Of a stretch of DNA of 64,000 nt, positions 49,291-60,186 are shown piece after piece. This stretch comes from Gracilaria gracilis (lineage: Eukaryota > Rhodophyta > Florideophyceae > Gracilariales > Gracilariaceae): contig JARGSG010000035.1 in assembly GCA_030374805.1 (NCBI GenBank), forward strand, positions 248,001 to 312,000. The letters are read 5' to 3'. How positions within the stretch are numbered: position 1 is the first letter of the stretch; every line of letters begins with the position of its first letter. Both the position numbers and the translations under genes were made by a program. The notes beneath the pieces were generated by a model. That model was given only the letters and a program-made list of their open reading frames with translations. It was not told where the DNA came from and ran no database searches.

Positions 49291-50992
49291 CAAAAAAGGA
49301 GTCCAAAGCGGTCTTGAGGCGAGAGCGGCGGCAGCGTACAGTCGTGTGACTGTAATGAATCCAAACGGAGAGAAGGGGCGGAAGCACCGGGCGGTCGAGG
49401 GGAGAGTAGACGATTGGTATCACCAGGCACGTACAGGAAGGTGCGGAAGGGTGCGAACGGTTTGAGAAACCCGATAAAGAAGTAGCCCTGCGGTCTATCG
49501 TGAGTGCAAACTAACGAAGAAAATGTTCAGCAGAAGAGGCTTGTCGTTTACGATTGGGGCCTCGGGAGATCCGAGCTACAACTAAATATCAGGTCTGGGC
49601 CCCCTACTGACTACTGTACGATCGGTCTAATTTGCATTGTCACTACACAGCCCTACAAAACTTGCACACGTGTCCAACTCGTACGCTGTGCCAAACCGTC
49701 TGGCACTCGATAACCAAATAGTACATGTGGCGGTGCCACCGCACCGGCCCACCGTGCACTACCCTTTTGTACGTGAACGCCCATCGGATACACAACGCAC
49801 CAACCCGGGCCCACCATACTACAGATCCCCCTCCTAGACTTGCGCTCCGCCCTCGGGGCGCCGCGTAGCGTCGCTAAGTGGCTACGCCTATGTCCACCAG
49901 GTCGAGAGGGCGCCATCGCATCCGTTCGCAAAATTTGCCTGGAAAAGGTGGGGCGAAGCCATGCCAAAAATTCCTGAGCGGGAGCGACGAAAGGAGCTTT
50001 TGTACGTGTGGTAGAGTCCAAACCGAGCGGAACGATACGCGTTGGTACGCTAACGGCAGATCGAAGAAGCATGACGCGTCACCCGGGACGTACCTGACGG
50101 CGTATAGCTGTGCAGACCACAGGTGTCCGTCTGGGCAGTGTCATCGCACCTGACAATGTCGACGCACCTGACTATGCATACGCCCAAGTCCAATCGGAGC
50201 GTACCTGGCGGAGCCATCAAGTTGTCAGCTCCGCCGCCTGCGAGGTGTACGTTTGGCATCACCCCTTCGGTAACTTGAACCAAGCGGGCGCCGAGTCCGT
50301 ACGGTGAATTGGTAGCCGTAGCATTCGTTTTCGGAAAGCTTGCCCGGAAAGAGCGGGGCGAAGCCACGCCCAATTGTCCCAAGTTGACCGCAGCAAATAT
50401 TGTACGAATGGATCCGTCGGAGGTCGTTCCCCGTAATAAGTACGAACGGACAGATGCTGCTTCGCTGCGAAAGGGCGCGAGTGTCCGAATCGATGCTTAC
50501 GGTCCGTCTCGAAGGAGAACGTCCGGTGTTTGTCCAAATCGGCGTGCGCAGTACGTCTCAAAAAAGAACGTCCGGTGTTTTGTTCCCTGGCGGTTGAGCG
50601 CCCGTTTGTGCAGCTACGTCGTGTCCCAAGCGGTGATCTTCATCGGAGGGTCGAAGGATTGTGAGCATTCGCCATGACCGTACGGACACGGTTTGTTGCA
50701 GGGGTAAGCTATTGCGGTACGAATTGCACGCGAGGCGACGACGAAGCCAGTGTAGCTCGTCTGGAGGGGGCGCCAGAACGTCAGTTCCTAATCCCCCAAT
50801 AAAAATTAAATCAATCAGCACTGACATTTCGTCCGCGCGGCGCCTGTACGACGATATAGGCGTCGTGGCGATTCCAAACGGTCGGTGACGCCTCAAGTAC
50901 CGGGTTGTCATCTTGACCTCCCCTTATAAGAGAGCAAGTCAAGCAGCGACATGCCCTAATTGGTTCATTCCGCATCCAACCCCACGCACGCA
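49291..50992. repeat. Unrecognised region with a ~405-bp direct repeat
   Basis: GCCTGGAAAAGGTGGGGCG at 49937-49955 recurs as GCCCGGAAAGAGCGGGGCG at 50342-50360, an offset of 405 bp (135 codons), with similar flanks (CGAAGCCATGCC/CGAAGCCACGCC). A smaller direct repeat AGAACGTCCGGTGTTT occurs at 50516 and 50567. Frames are open but short on both strands. A stretch around 50480-50597 reads protein-like (MLTVRLEGERPVFVQIGV). It may be a decayed upstream gene of the same element as the next feature. Confidence 0.45.
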
Positions 50993-52516
50993 ATGGCGCC
51001 AAACCCGAGCGGCTCTGGTACACCGTCGAAACCTTTCCTTTCGGTCCCGTTACCTGCTCAGAAGTATGATCATCGTTTCGGTCGCGATTTTACCGCTCCT
51101 TGCTGGAAGAAGCAGGTCCCGCCATCCGTCTCGGAATACGTCTAGAAGAGATTTCTCGACAAAGAACGTTTCGCGTCAATTCCGACGGCACTACCGATGC
51201 GGAATATGGCGATTCGTAATCCAAAACGGACAAGCCTCGAAGATTGGCAAGCCCCCTAGAACCACCTGCCTGGTGTGACCGGACGGAAGAACGAAAATAC
51301 CTACGGGCGAAGCGATATGTTATACCTGGGCTGTCCGGAGGAGAAGTTCTATCAGGATGCGTTGCAGCGCTTGTTTCATCGTTGCTCACCTGATTCGGGC
51401 TTTGTCGAGAAGGACATGAATCCGCTTGGGTTGGTGATGTTCGAACCGCCGTACGACAAGTTTTACTGGCTGCAATTTCAACGGTGGGGGATTAATGCCG
51501 CAACAGAAGCAAGAATCCGAGCGTCCCATGGGTTCATGTAGAGTTGGCATAACGTTGAGTTCTTCGCCGTTCCTACCAATCGCCGATCGGACTTGTATTG
51601 CTCCACCAACGAAGTGTAAACCAGCCTCGATGTGTTCCGCAACCTATCCGTACCCACTCCGCCCGTGTTGGCTTACCATTCGGAAGCGCTCCTCAAAGGT
51701 TCAACCATACAGGGTGTTGTCCGTCAGGTCGTATACGCCGAGTGGGCAGTATTTGCCTTCAGGGCGTTTCTCCAGGAGGTCCACGAAGGAATCGAGGTCT
51801 TCATGCGTGCGGGAGACCATCTTCTGTACCATAAGGACGGTCAAACCTAGTACGGGCGGTTGTTTCCGATGCCATACAAACTGGTATGTATCCTGGCCGA
51901 GATGGGACTGCAGAACGTTCTCCGCGGCACCGTGTTTCCTCCACAGGTCGGTGAAAAGCTGCTGCGGTACTCGTTGGAGACCGATTGGGACAACACCCCG
52001 GGGTTATTGTGGTACGAACACTACTCCGATACGTTTCCGGCGATGCCTTCGACCGGATCGGTAGCGACGCCGATCAGTCGTGTCCTGAAGGGTCCGGAGA
52101 TTCTTCCCTCCTGGCCCTTCAAAACCGCTCCAGACTTCTTCCCGCATGGTTTCATGGCGCAGGACTTCGTAGACGTAGCGCCACTGCCGACTCCGATGGT
52201 TACATCCGTTGGGGCGAAGACCGTTATGGACGCAGGAGTACAGGCAGGATCCGGTCGGAAGTGTTGGGACAAATGCGGTTTCGCCATTGAGGACAGCGCA
52301 AGTCCGCATCCGGACGGTTATACGCACAAGGCCTTTGTGGCTCTCCGCGCGGCTTGTATTCCATTCGGGGAAGAGGAGCCTGCGACGCTTGACGACGCCC
52401 TGTTGGTGGCCCGAGCATGGATGCGCCGTGCGTTCAACGCCGAGAATGCTCTCCGAGAGCAGACTCCGGCGCAGGCTAACCCTTTTGGGACGAGCTGCTT
52501 ATGTCTAGTGAGATAG
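50993..52516 (+). pseudogene. Unrecognised 507-codon frame interrupted only by TAG and TAA
   Basis: From ATG 50993 one frame runs to a TAG at 52514 with no frameshift. Inside it are TAG 51143, TAG 51257, TAG 51539, TAA 51617 and TAG 51848. Protein-like sequence continues across each, for example RFLDKERFASIPTALPMRN, SDMLYLGCPEEKFYQDAL, GLVMFEPPYDKFYWLQFQRW, VVYAEWAVFAFRAFLQEV, MPYKLVCILAEMGLQNVLRG, WWYEHYSD-like (LLWYEHYSDTFPAMP) and HKAFVALRAACIPFG. Codons CAG and CAA are also used, so UAR is not simply the sole Gln code. No domain is recognised. Upstream sequence repeats (49.9-50.4 kb) and GC-rich composition set this segment apart from its neighbours. Confidence 0.45.
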
Positions 52517-52582
52517 ATATAAGCTAAACACATGATCAGGCACTGAGCGAAAACTATTCGTTGTCAGTGTGCCACTTGTTTG

Positions 52583-52618
52583 CTTTGCTTATGTCTATCT
52601 CAATAGACATAAGCAAAG
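52583..52618. repeat. Perfect 16-bp hairpin
   Basis: CTTTGCTTATGTCTAT and its exact complement ATAGACATAAGCAAAG are separated by a 4-nt loop. A related sequence, ATGTCTAGTGAGATAGATA, lies just upstream at 52501-52519. It sits between the unrecognised gene and the PiggyBac fragment; it could be a terminator or a transposon end. Confidence 0.6.
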
Positions 52619-52939
52619 TGTTTGTTATTGGCTGCAATATCAATCGGTTTCGCAGAGAACCAATAACTGCGGCTCTTACGTTACGTAACTTCCCCCAGTA
52701 CAAATCGTTTGCAAACAAATCATTCGTAGCATGCACATTTACGTTTATCATGCTGATTGCATTACGTACGACAGCACAATCTCCAACTGGGAATTTGTGT
52801 TGCTTGCGTGTTCGGAGAGCGCAAACATTGACGTGTGCAGTTTCCGAAGCGACCAGATAACCGCCAATTTCAGTGACCAGTTCGCGTTCTCACAATGTCG
52901 CAATCAGCTTCCTGTGGTGGTTTGCGAGCTAAAAGATAT

Positions 52940-53919
52940 GGCCGGATCTACACTTTCTCCAAATGTCTTACGTTCTACACGCGATAATCCCACGCTTTCC
53001 AATGATCCGGAGTGTAATCTTGAGAACGTGGCACAGCCCTTCCTCGACGAAATGGATTCAGAGGAGTTTATTGTCACTGCGCTAGGTTCTTTCGAAGAAA
53101 AAGAAATATACCAGAAAGTGCGTTACTGTCTGAAATGGCGAACACGAAGTGGCCTCCATCTAGCAAAAGATGCATCGATCGGAAGATCCTACGCGCACAA
53201 GACGGAACTCGGTCTGTTTCTGTTATTCATGAATGGTTCTTTCCTCAACTGCTTGCGTTTGTGGACCAGTAAGGAGTTGAAAAAGCGAGGAAAACGCACA
53301 AAAACCTCTCCGTATGGATGAACTCAAGGCGTATTTGGGTCTCAAACTTGCTACATCAATCCACACACTGAATCATTTGAAGGATTACTGGTACACTTCA
53401 GACCTTTTGGGAATTCCTTTCTTTAAAAAGGTTATGGGAAGGGATGCCTTTCTGACAATTCGCGCGGCGCTCTGTATGTATCCGGAATACGAACCTGATG
53501 TAGCGCTTTCTGACCCACTGTGGCACAGTCGGAAAATGCTGGAGCACTACGTTAGAAACGCAGCAACGCTGGCCGTTCCAGTAGGTGTGAGCACCTTGGA
53601 TGAAAACCCGGTTAGATGCAAAGGCCGCACTCGTGCTAAGTCTTATATGAAATCGAAACCTGTGCGTTTCGGAATTCGATTGTACGCTGTCGTTGGTTGG
53701 TCGCACGCATACTTGCAGAGCCTGCAAGATAATGGCTCTGGTAACACGTCAGGCAAGAGTCCCGTCCCACGCTACACAAACATCTTTAGGGATTTACGTG
53801 ATGCAGTCGATCGCAAATTAGATGGAAGTCTCGCAAAAAATTCATCTCCATCTGCTTTGTGGTGCGCCCAACTCGCGCACCAAACGAAGTTGCATCCAAC
53901 CCCGGGAGACGGAAGATAA
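52940..53919 (+). pseudogene. PiggyBac-like transposase fragment (DDE_Tnp_1_7 type)
   Basis: Two frames, 52731-53321 and 53314-53919, shift near 53300. The first includes LGLFLLFMNGSFLNCLRLWT, comparable to the N-terminal helices of PiggyBac transposases. The second has MDELKAYLGLKLATSI, IPFFKKVMGRDAFLTIRAAL, STLDENPVRCKGRT (first catalytic Asp) and SYMKSKPVRFGIRLYAVV, the classic block after it. It ends at 53919 before the rest of the catalytic core and the Cys-rich C-terminus. The product is inactive. Confidence 0.75.
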
Positions 53920-53939
53920 GACGTTCGAATCGGAGAGCC

Positions 53940-54632
53940 TCACGCTGCTCCCTCTCTCTCAAGCTGTTCCTTTTGTCTTTCGCGATCTATACGAAGCTCC
54001 TCCCATTTCCGTTGTTCCTTCCTATCCTTCTGATCCTCAAGAACTCGGAGCTTGTACAGAGTGATGAGATCTTCATTTCCACCAGGTTTGTCCCGACACA
54101 CGTGCGTTAAGTGGCGGGATTGGGAAGCAGCAGTGGTGGCGGCCGCATTAGTTGGAGGCACTTCCTGAACGTCATCGTCTTGGCCTAGTTGGTATTCATT
54201 CTTCGTCTGAAGTGCTTCATCGAGGTCAGTAGCGGGTTCTTCAATACCAACTAAATTCAGGCCCACATCTTTATCGGCGTTTCCGATGTCGCACTTCTCT
54301 TTGATCATTTCGTTGATCTTCTTCAATAGCGCGACATTAGGAGGGCAATGCGGATCTCCCATAGGAACTTTGGCCCTGTAGAGAGTTGCGAATTTCCGGC
54401 AAAATGATTCTGGTGTTTGTTGGTAAGAAGGGAACGCATCGTGATGGTTCTTGGTAGCTGTGTCCCATTCCATGATTTCAATTGGCAAGAAATACTCCAC
54501 CAAGTGCAGTGAACTGTTCACCTCTCTTGTCCTAAAACTGAAACCAGCTGACTTATTATTCTTCTGCTCTTTAGACGGCTGAAACGCGTCGGGATTAGCA
54601 GCACGGGGGATGGAGAGTTTCTTGGTTCCTGG
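53940..54632 (-). CDS. SANT/Myb-like domain ORF, 5' end unclear
   Basis: The frame is open from 54632 to a TGA at 53940. The first ATG is well inside, at MEWDTATKNHHDAF, so an upstream exon or a lost start is likely. The N-terminal part has LVEYFLPIEIMEWDT, PESFCRKFATLYRAKVPMGD and HCPPNVALLKKINEMIKE, a trihelical SANT-like fold of a type I associate with oomycete and red-algal proteins (DUF6818-like, from memory). The C-terminal part is a charged coiled coil (KLRVLEDQKDRKEQRKWEEL). It lies convergently, 20 bp from the PiggyBac fragment, and may belong to a mobile element such as a PIF/Harbinger helper. Confidence 0.5.
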   Translation of the reverse strand, partial: PGTKKLSIPRAANPDAFQPSKEQKNNKSAGFSFRTREVNSSLHLVEYFLPIEIMEWDTATKNHHDAFPSYQQTPESFCRKFATLYRAKVPMGDPHCPPNVALLKKINEMIKEKCDIGNADKDVGLNLVGIEEPATDLDEALQTKNEYQLGQDDDVQEVPPTNAAATTAASQSRHLTHVCRDKPGGNEDLITLYKLRVLEDQKDRKEQRKWEELRIDRERQKEQLEREGAA

Positions 54633-56971
54633 TTAACGCGTCTTCGGTTGGAATGGATTAGATCTGAGTGCACGTGAAGTCACGATTTTACCATTGATGG
54701 TAGTTGTGAGTATATCCGAAACGAGCTTCGCATCGTTCTGGGAATTTAGCGCCGTGGTTGTAACAGTCAAACCTAGACGGTAAAAACACACGAAGACGTT
54801 CGTTATCTTCCTCCCAGGTGGGGTAGCGGAGCAAAGAGAGCCCCTCGCGGAATTGGTGCGTTAGCAAGGTGTAAGACCGGAATCCTCCGTCTTGAAGAGC
54901 TGAGCGATGGTGGCTAGAAGCCGAAGAGTCTGAATTGGAGAGGTGTACCGTAGAGTGGATCGATGACGTTACCCAAGAGAGATAGTCTTCACAAGAATGA
55001 AACCGTGGACCGCAGGATGCGGGACCAGGTAGGAAAATTGAGGCAAGGGCAAACGAGCGACACCGGTAGTCGGGGTGAGCGTCAACTGTTAAACAGCGAC
55101 AAGAACAGTACAAAAACACTGGTAACGCACGCACTATTGGCAGCAAGTCGAGCTGTTGGCTTCACGAGGTAGATTACTAGTCCTACTCAAGGAGCCGACT
55201 CTCCGCAAAGAGGATATCGTGCACCACGGGTTTCTCAGTCAGAGCCGAACACTCGCTTGTTCGTATGTACTTGACCGGGATTGCCCGAGCTCACACACCT
55301 AAGTAGTGGTGGTCGGCAGTCCTGCACAGTAGTGTAATAACTAAATAAATAGATAGATAGAAATAATCTAATGTATCCCCAAGAAGGGCAGCCTGCTTCT
55401 TTCAAGTATATTGCACACGTACACGTGTACTATACTACTCACTGCTACGGCACTCATAAGCAATACCAATTGGGGTCCTTCCACCATGAACTATGGGTTG
55501 ACAAACTAGTCAAAATTCCCTTCTTTGAGGTGTAGCTCCTCCATGCTCCGTATATATATGACTCGCATGCGCGGTGAAATTCGCTAGAACGCGTTGCTCT
55601 TCAAATAATGGACTTATTTGGTTATCGCGTTGCTTGTGCATTGCGAAGAAAGAATGAGTTGTCAAAAAGCCAATGGTTGACGGCAAATGCAGATATGAGA
55701 TGAAAGCACCACTGTAGAAAGACTCATTATAAAGCCCGCTGGGGTTGTGGAATCTTCTAAATTTTTGCTTCATCGTTGAAGGCTGCTATGGGCGAGAGCT
55801 AGTTCTTGTTTTTGTCCGGCAACGACGCATTTAGAAAACGGTATACAATGACAAAGGTGTGATTGCGTGACAGTTTAACTCACATCGCACGTCTCCGGAG
55901 GCCGTACGAAGTGGAGCGCGCAAGTCACGGAAAGTACACAAGTGGTAACGATTTTAATGTGCGCAAAGAGCGTTTTCGTATTTTCATGAGACTTCCAGTG
56001 AGTGTACCAACGGTACTGTAGTACAATGAGACCTCAATGGGTTGGTGCCACGTGGGCCTACTGGTGTGCCTTGATGGCTGCACTGTACCCAATTGGTATT
56101 CTGTATTTTATAATTTCTAATTTCTAATTTATAGGTTAGGATAGCTCAGCATTGCTGGCCCATGACAGTAGGTCATGGGTGCAGCCGATGACGTCATGCC
56201 CGCATGGGAGATCGGCGTTGGTGCACCTTGTATATATTGTAGTGTACCTCGCCTTCCCCCTCGGGTATTGTAAAGTCAGGCACCACTAGGGCAGTGACTA
56301 TACCATCTTTGTCACTTGCTACTCTATTACTATTCAAGTTTTACCGCGCGTCGACGTCTACTACCGTACACCTACACGGTCTAGACTAGTTGCCCCGCCG
56401 TTTGCCCCTGCGGGTTTCAGGTGCCCTACTACCATATTGGTTGTGTGTTTTTCCCCTTTAGGTTGAGCCCTCGCGCGCTCCCTTCACCAGGCGGACCCCA
56501 CACCTCATCGGTATTTGTACGACAGGTACCTGCGCCAAAATTGGCGAAAGCATAGAATACGGTATTCTGGTCAATAAAACAACAAAATTGTGGTTTTTTG
56601 AGTTATTAAGAGCCACATCAAAAACGCATGTTCATCACGCGGGTACTGAAATATAACATTTCATGGTTGAGGTCCCGGTATATTTACATTGCGCCTTTTT
56701 GCGTTAGTTTGGAAACGGGTGGGTCTCCCAGTGGCAGAGAGGCAACTCTTGAGGGCCCACCCTGCGCAACGGCGCAATCATATGGAATTCGATTGTTTGT
56801 ATTTCACTTGGATCGGTCAAAGATACCAACGGAAAGTTTGGAACGTGTGGAAAGTTGGTGCAGATGAGGTGTGTCGACTAGCTGCAAGTATCAAAATTGA
56901 AAGAAGGGTCAAAAAATTAAAATAGTTACTCGGCCAACGGTGATTCCAAGGACTTGAGGAGTGTGGCGGTA
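54633..56971. other. Intergenic; possible LTR-like segment
   Basis: Holds several short frames and no recognised gene. Around 56140-56450 is a promoter-like stretch (TGTATATATTGTAG near 56228, then a pyrimidine-rich region) that could be a solo LTR. No repeat partner was found, so this is only a suggestion. Confidence 0.25.
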
Positions 56972-58900
56972 CACCCAATAACTGCAATTAGTGTGGGTGT
57001 GTGGAGCAACGCCTTTGGCGGGAAAAGCGCAGGCTCACGAAGACGTTCGGAATCTTCCCCTCGACAGGGCAGCACAGCGAACGGAGCACTCCGGGAATGA
57101 CACAGCTAAGCCGGGTGTAAATCCGAGGTCAAACCACCACGACAAGCGTCGGAGCGTTAGGCTGATTAGTAGTCGGTAGAGATCCACGTGTTCACACGGT
57201 CACGAGATGAGTTTTCGAAAGAGAGTAGCACGGCAACGACAAGGTGTCGGAAACGGGCCACTGAGAACAGGGCAAAGAGGCAAACCCAAAAAGGGGAGAA
57301 AGCAAACCACCAGAGTGGGGAAGAGAGAGAGAGAATAAAGCAACCCAATACAGGGGCGAGTATACGAAAATAGGTCGGAACGAGACACACAAATAGTGGT
57401 TATACTCTGAGCGCCACAAGGGTTGGTAACTATACGTGAACAACGCAGTCGTCACTCCACTTGGAGGTGAACAATCCGCGAAGGCGTGATAGTTAGAGCC
57501 AGAAGCCCTTGCTTGGCAAGGGGCAGTTTACTTGGGGGAGCGGTGCTCAACCCTCTAAGTACTGAGCTCGGCGCACCACTGACAGTGGGTGCGCCGGGCA
57601 AAATAATCTATAAAATATCTAAGTAAATACAGCAATGCTGGGTGCACTGCCTCTGGCATGTTCGTGCTACACGTGTGCTATTCACACCCGCTAAGCGGTG
57701 CCTCGAGCCGTGCAATCCACGTGTACATGTGTGGAAATTACCTCAGCGAGGCGGCACGCTAATAGCGATGTAGCTCATATATATCTACTAACGCATGATG
57801 CGGAAATTAACTAAGCACCTCAAATCGCCTCCAAGGAGTGTTGTCCTTCAGGGTGACATTATTTACGGTGATAGATTTAGTCCTTAGGATACTGTAGAGC
57901 AATTGCCTTGTGTAGGGACTGAGGGGGATGCCACTCATATATCCTTTGTTATTTTCGGCTGAACTTCCTACTATTATGAAGTCTATTTGCCTATTTGGCC
58001 CGGATTAGGGATCCGCCTATGAAGGGTAGGGTTGGCGTGATACGCGTGTGCCCGCGCCCGACTACCGGATGCGCCGTTGCAAGAGTGCCACGGAGGTACA
58101 CGTGGGTAGTGTGGCCGGCGTGCCTGGTACTTAGATAATTTAGTGATATTTGTCAGCCGTATATAAATGGTGGCACTTGCCGCCACTGTACGGGAAGTAA
58201 ACCTCAACGAGGGCTTGGCTCTAACTTGAGTTCCGCTTGCGCACGGTCTTCTGCCCCATTTCCGAGAAATACCGTCGCTTATCCGGACACGTAAACCATT
58301 TCTGTCACTGAGAAGCACCGATTCGTCGTTACGGCCGTTTATTTATCAATATTTCGTACACTCTTTCTGTTTTTCCGTCTTACGGCTTCGTTACACTTTG
58401 CCCTGTCCTACAGGTTTTCCCTTGTTGTCTCGGGGTTTTGTCATGCTCTCACGAGCCTGTGCTCTGCAGTGCGGCCCATTTTGCTACCTTCTATCCCCTC
58501 TTTTTGCTACGGGATACACCACACCCAGGGCATTTTATTCTGTTGACACCCCGATCGCCACCCTCAACCTCCGTCTGTAAGTCAGGAAGAGGCCTCCCGG
58601 AGTTACGCCCGGCACGTGTCGGCCTAATCGGAGGGTTATGCCACTGCTCTGCCCCAATAGAGAGCAAGGCTGAACACCTTGTGTGCGTAGCCGCTGGCGC
58701 GGTTTGTGTTCTTTCTTTCCTTTTCAGGCTTTGCCCCAAAGATACATATAATAATTTGGGCCACACCAATAATGTTAACACGCTATTTAAGGTACAAATC
58801 TAAATAGTGTGAGACACACTATATATTTGGAACATAAACAGTATGGGAAACCCTTTATCTCGCAACGATCAGAACCCGCATAGGTTCCATCATACTGTGA

Positions 58901-59700
58901 TCACGCGTTTACAACCTCGCCATCAAAGTGGTTGCAGTGCTTTGCGACAATCTCTTGTAGCTTGGGGTACTTTTGGCGCTCCTCCCAAAGCTTGTTGACA
59001 TTCAAGCACACATTGATCCTTATCATCGCCTTTCTAGCGTAAATAAGCCCATCTACAACCCGTCGGTGGTTGACATCATCCATGGCAAACATAGCCAATC
59101 AGAGAAAGAATAATTTTCCTGGATTTGGATGCTTTTCCGACGGAGCCCAAGCTCCATTTTCAATAAGTGTCATTTTGTGAGCCTCCCAACTCGTACTCCA
59201 AGCAATTTTTATCTTTTGAACGACAAAAATATCGGCTGGTCGCACGAGGTGGATGGAATTGGGATGGAAGTATCGGATCACCGTGTTAATTTTCTGAGCC
59301 GCAGTATGCAATGCACGGGTTAGATTATGGCCGCCGCGATTATCAACGATCAAGGTCCACTTTTGATACTGAGAAAGATTTTTTAATCACCTTGCACTCC
59401 CCAAGCCATTACCGCATTACTTTTGTGTCCATTCAGCATTTCGGTCCGCTGCGGTACGGCACATTAGGTATGTCGTCAAGAACACCGCGAATGAAATAAA
59501 TGCGTTTCTGGTTCTGAAGGACTAGAAAAACAGGTTCAGCCTCTACACATCTTTCACCGCTGATTCTGACCACCATTTTTATGACATCGCTCCCAGAAAC
59601 GTCATCTGAATACTTGACTTTTTTCTCACCGCAAAACCCAAGTGTTTTGCTTTTGTTCATATTGATCACAAAATGGATTTTATGAGCATTTTATACGTTT
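58901..59700 (-). pseudogene. DDE transposase of copy B, broken
   Basis: It is homologous to the copy A protein. On the minus strand HFVINMNKSKTLGFCGEKKV (about 59700-59600) is followed by IRGVLDDIPNVPYRSGPKC. After a frame break come MIVDNRGGHNLTRALH (second Asp), PADIFVVQKIK (third Asp region) and FFL-LAMFAMDDVNHR. At that junction TGA (59099-59101) replaces the Arg found in copy A (FLRLAAL). The first catalytic Asp-Glu-Thr-His block is degraded to a Lys-Ile-His form. It is inactive. The N-terminal DNA-binding part is not identifiable. Confidence 0.75.
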
Positions 59701-60086
59701 TATTTCCGCAGGTTACTACTACAAACGATCTGGCTAGTGTACCCAGGCGGTACGCGATCTGTCTGGCAATAAGATCTTCCTTTTGCGGCGACAAAAACTG
59801 CTTTTTTGTTTAAGAGCGGCTCAATATGCAATATTTGTCCGTAAAATTTTAGATCCATCTAAGAGTCACATACTCCGTAATAAACTTTCCTTTGCCTTGA
59901 TCAATCAAAAATTTGTGATAGCCCTCACCCGAGATAAATGAAGTAAAATAAATTGCAAGAGACTGCATCCTGTTCATGTAAACATCACACAGATATTTTG
60001 TAAGCGATTAAATCCATCAAGCATGTTGGCATTCAAATTATGCACTCACGGTCTTGCTGTTTAGCTGTCTGTCATTTAAAAAAATT

Positions 60087-60133
60087 GAGTGTGGCATTTT
60101 TTAGGCCTTGAAGGCCTAAAAAATGCCACACTC
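60087..60133. repeat. Perfect 23-bp hairpin with one-base loop
   Basis: GAGTGTGGCATTTTTTAGGC plus CTT pairs with AAGGCC plus its mirror half; the arms are perfectly complementary. It lies in copy B, immediately before a second hairpin. Confidence 0.85.
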
Positions 60134-60186
60134 TAAGTAAATCTAAAAAATTTTAGCCTGAGGCTAAAATGTTTTAGATTTACTTA
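60134..60186. repeat. 25-bp hairpin (one mismatch)
   Basis: TAAGTAAATCTAAAAAATTT plus TAGCC pairs with its complement after a 3-nt TGA loop, 24 of 25 positions matching. It directly follows the first hairpin, so the two form a back-to-back pair of about 100 bp, perhaps a small hairpin insertion inside copy B. Confidence 0.8.

Noticed and set aside
50993-52516. Genome-wide reassignment of TAG/TAA as sense codons
   Set aside because: TTC4, uS9m and the WD40 gene all end in TAA and contain no internal stops, and neighbouring broken genes also contain TGA. A standard code with decay is simpler; an element-specific code remains only a possibility.
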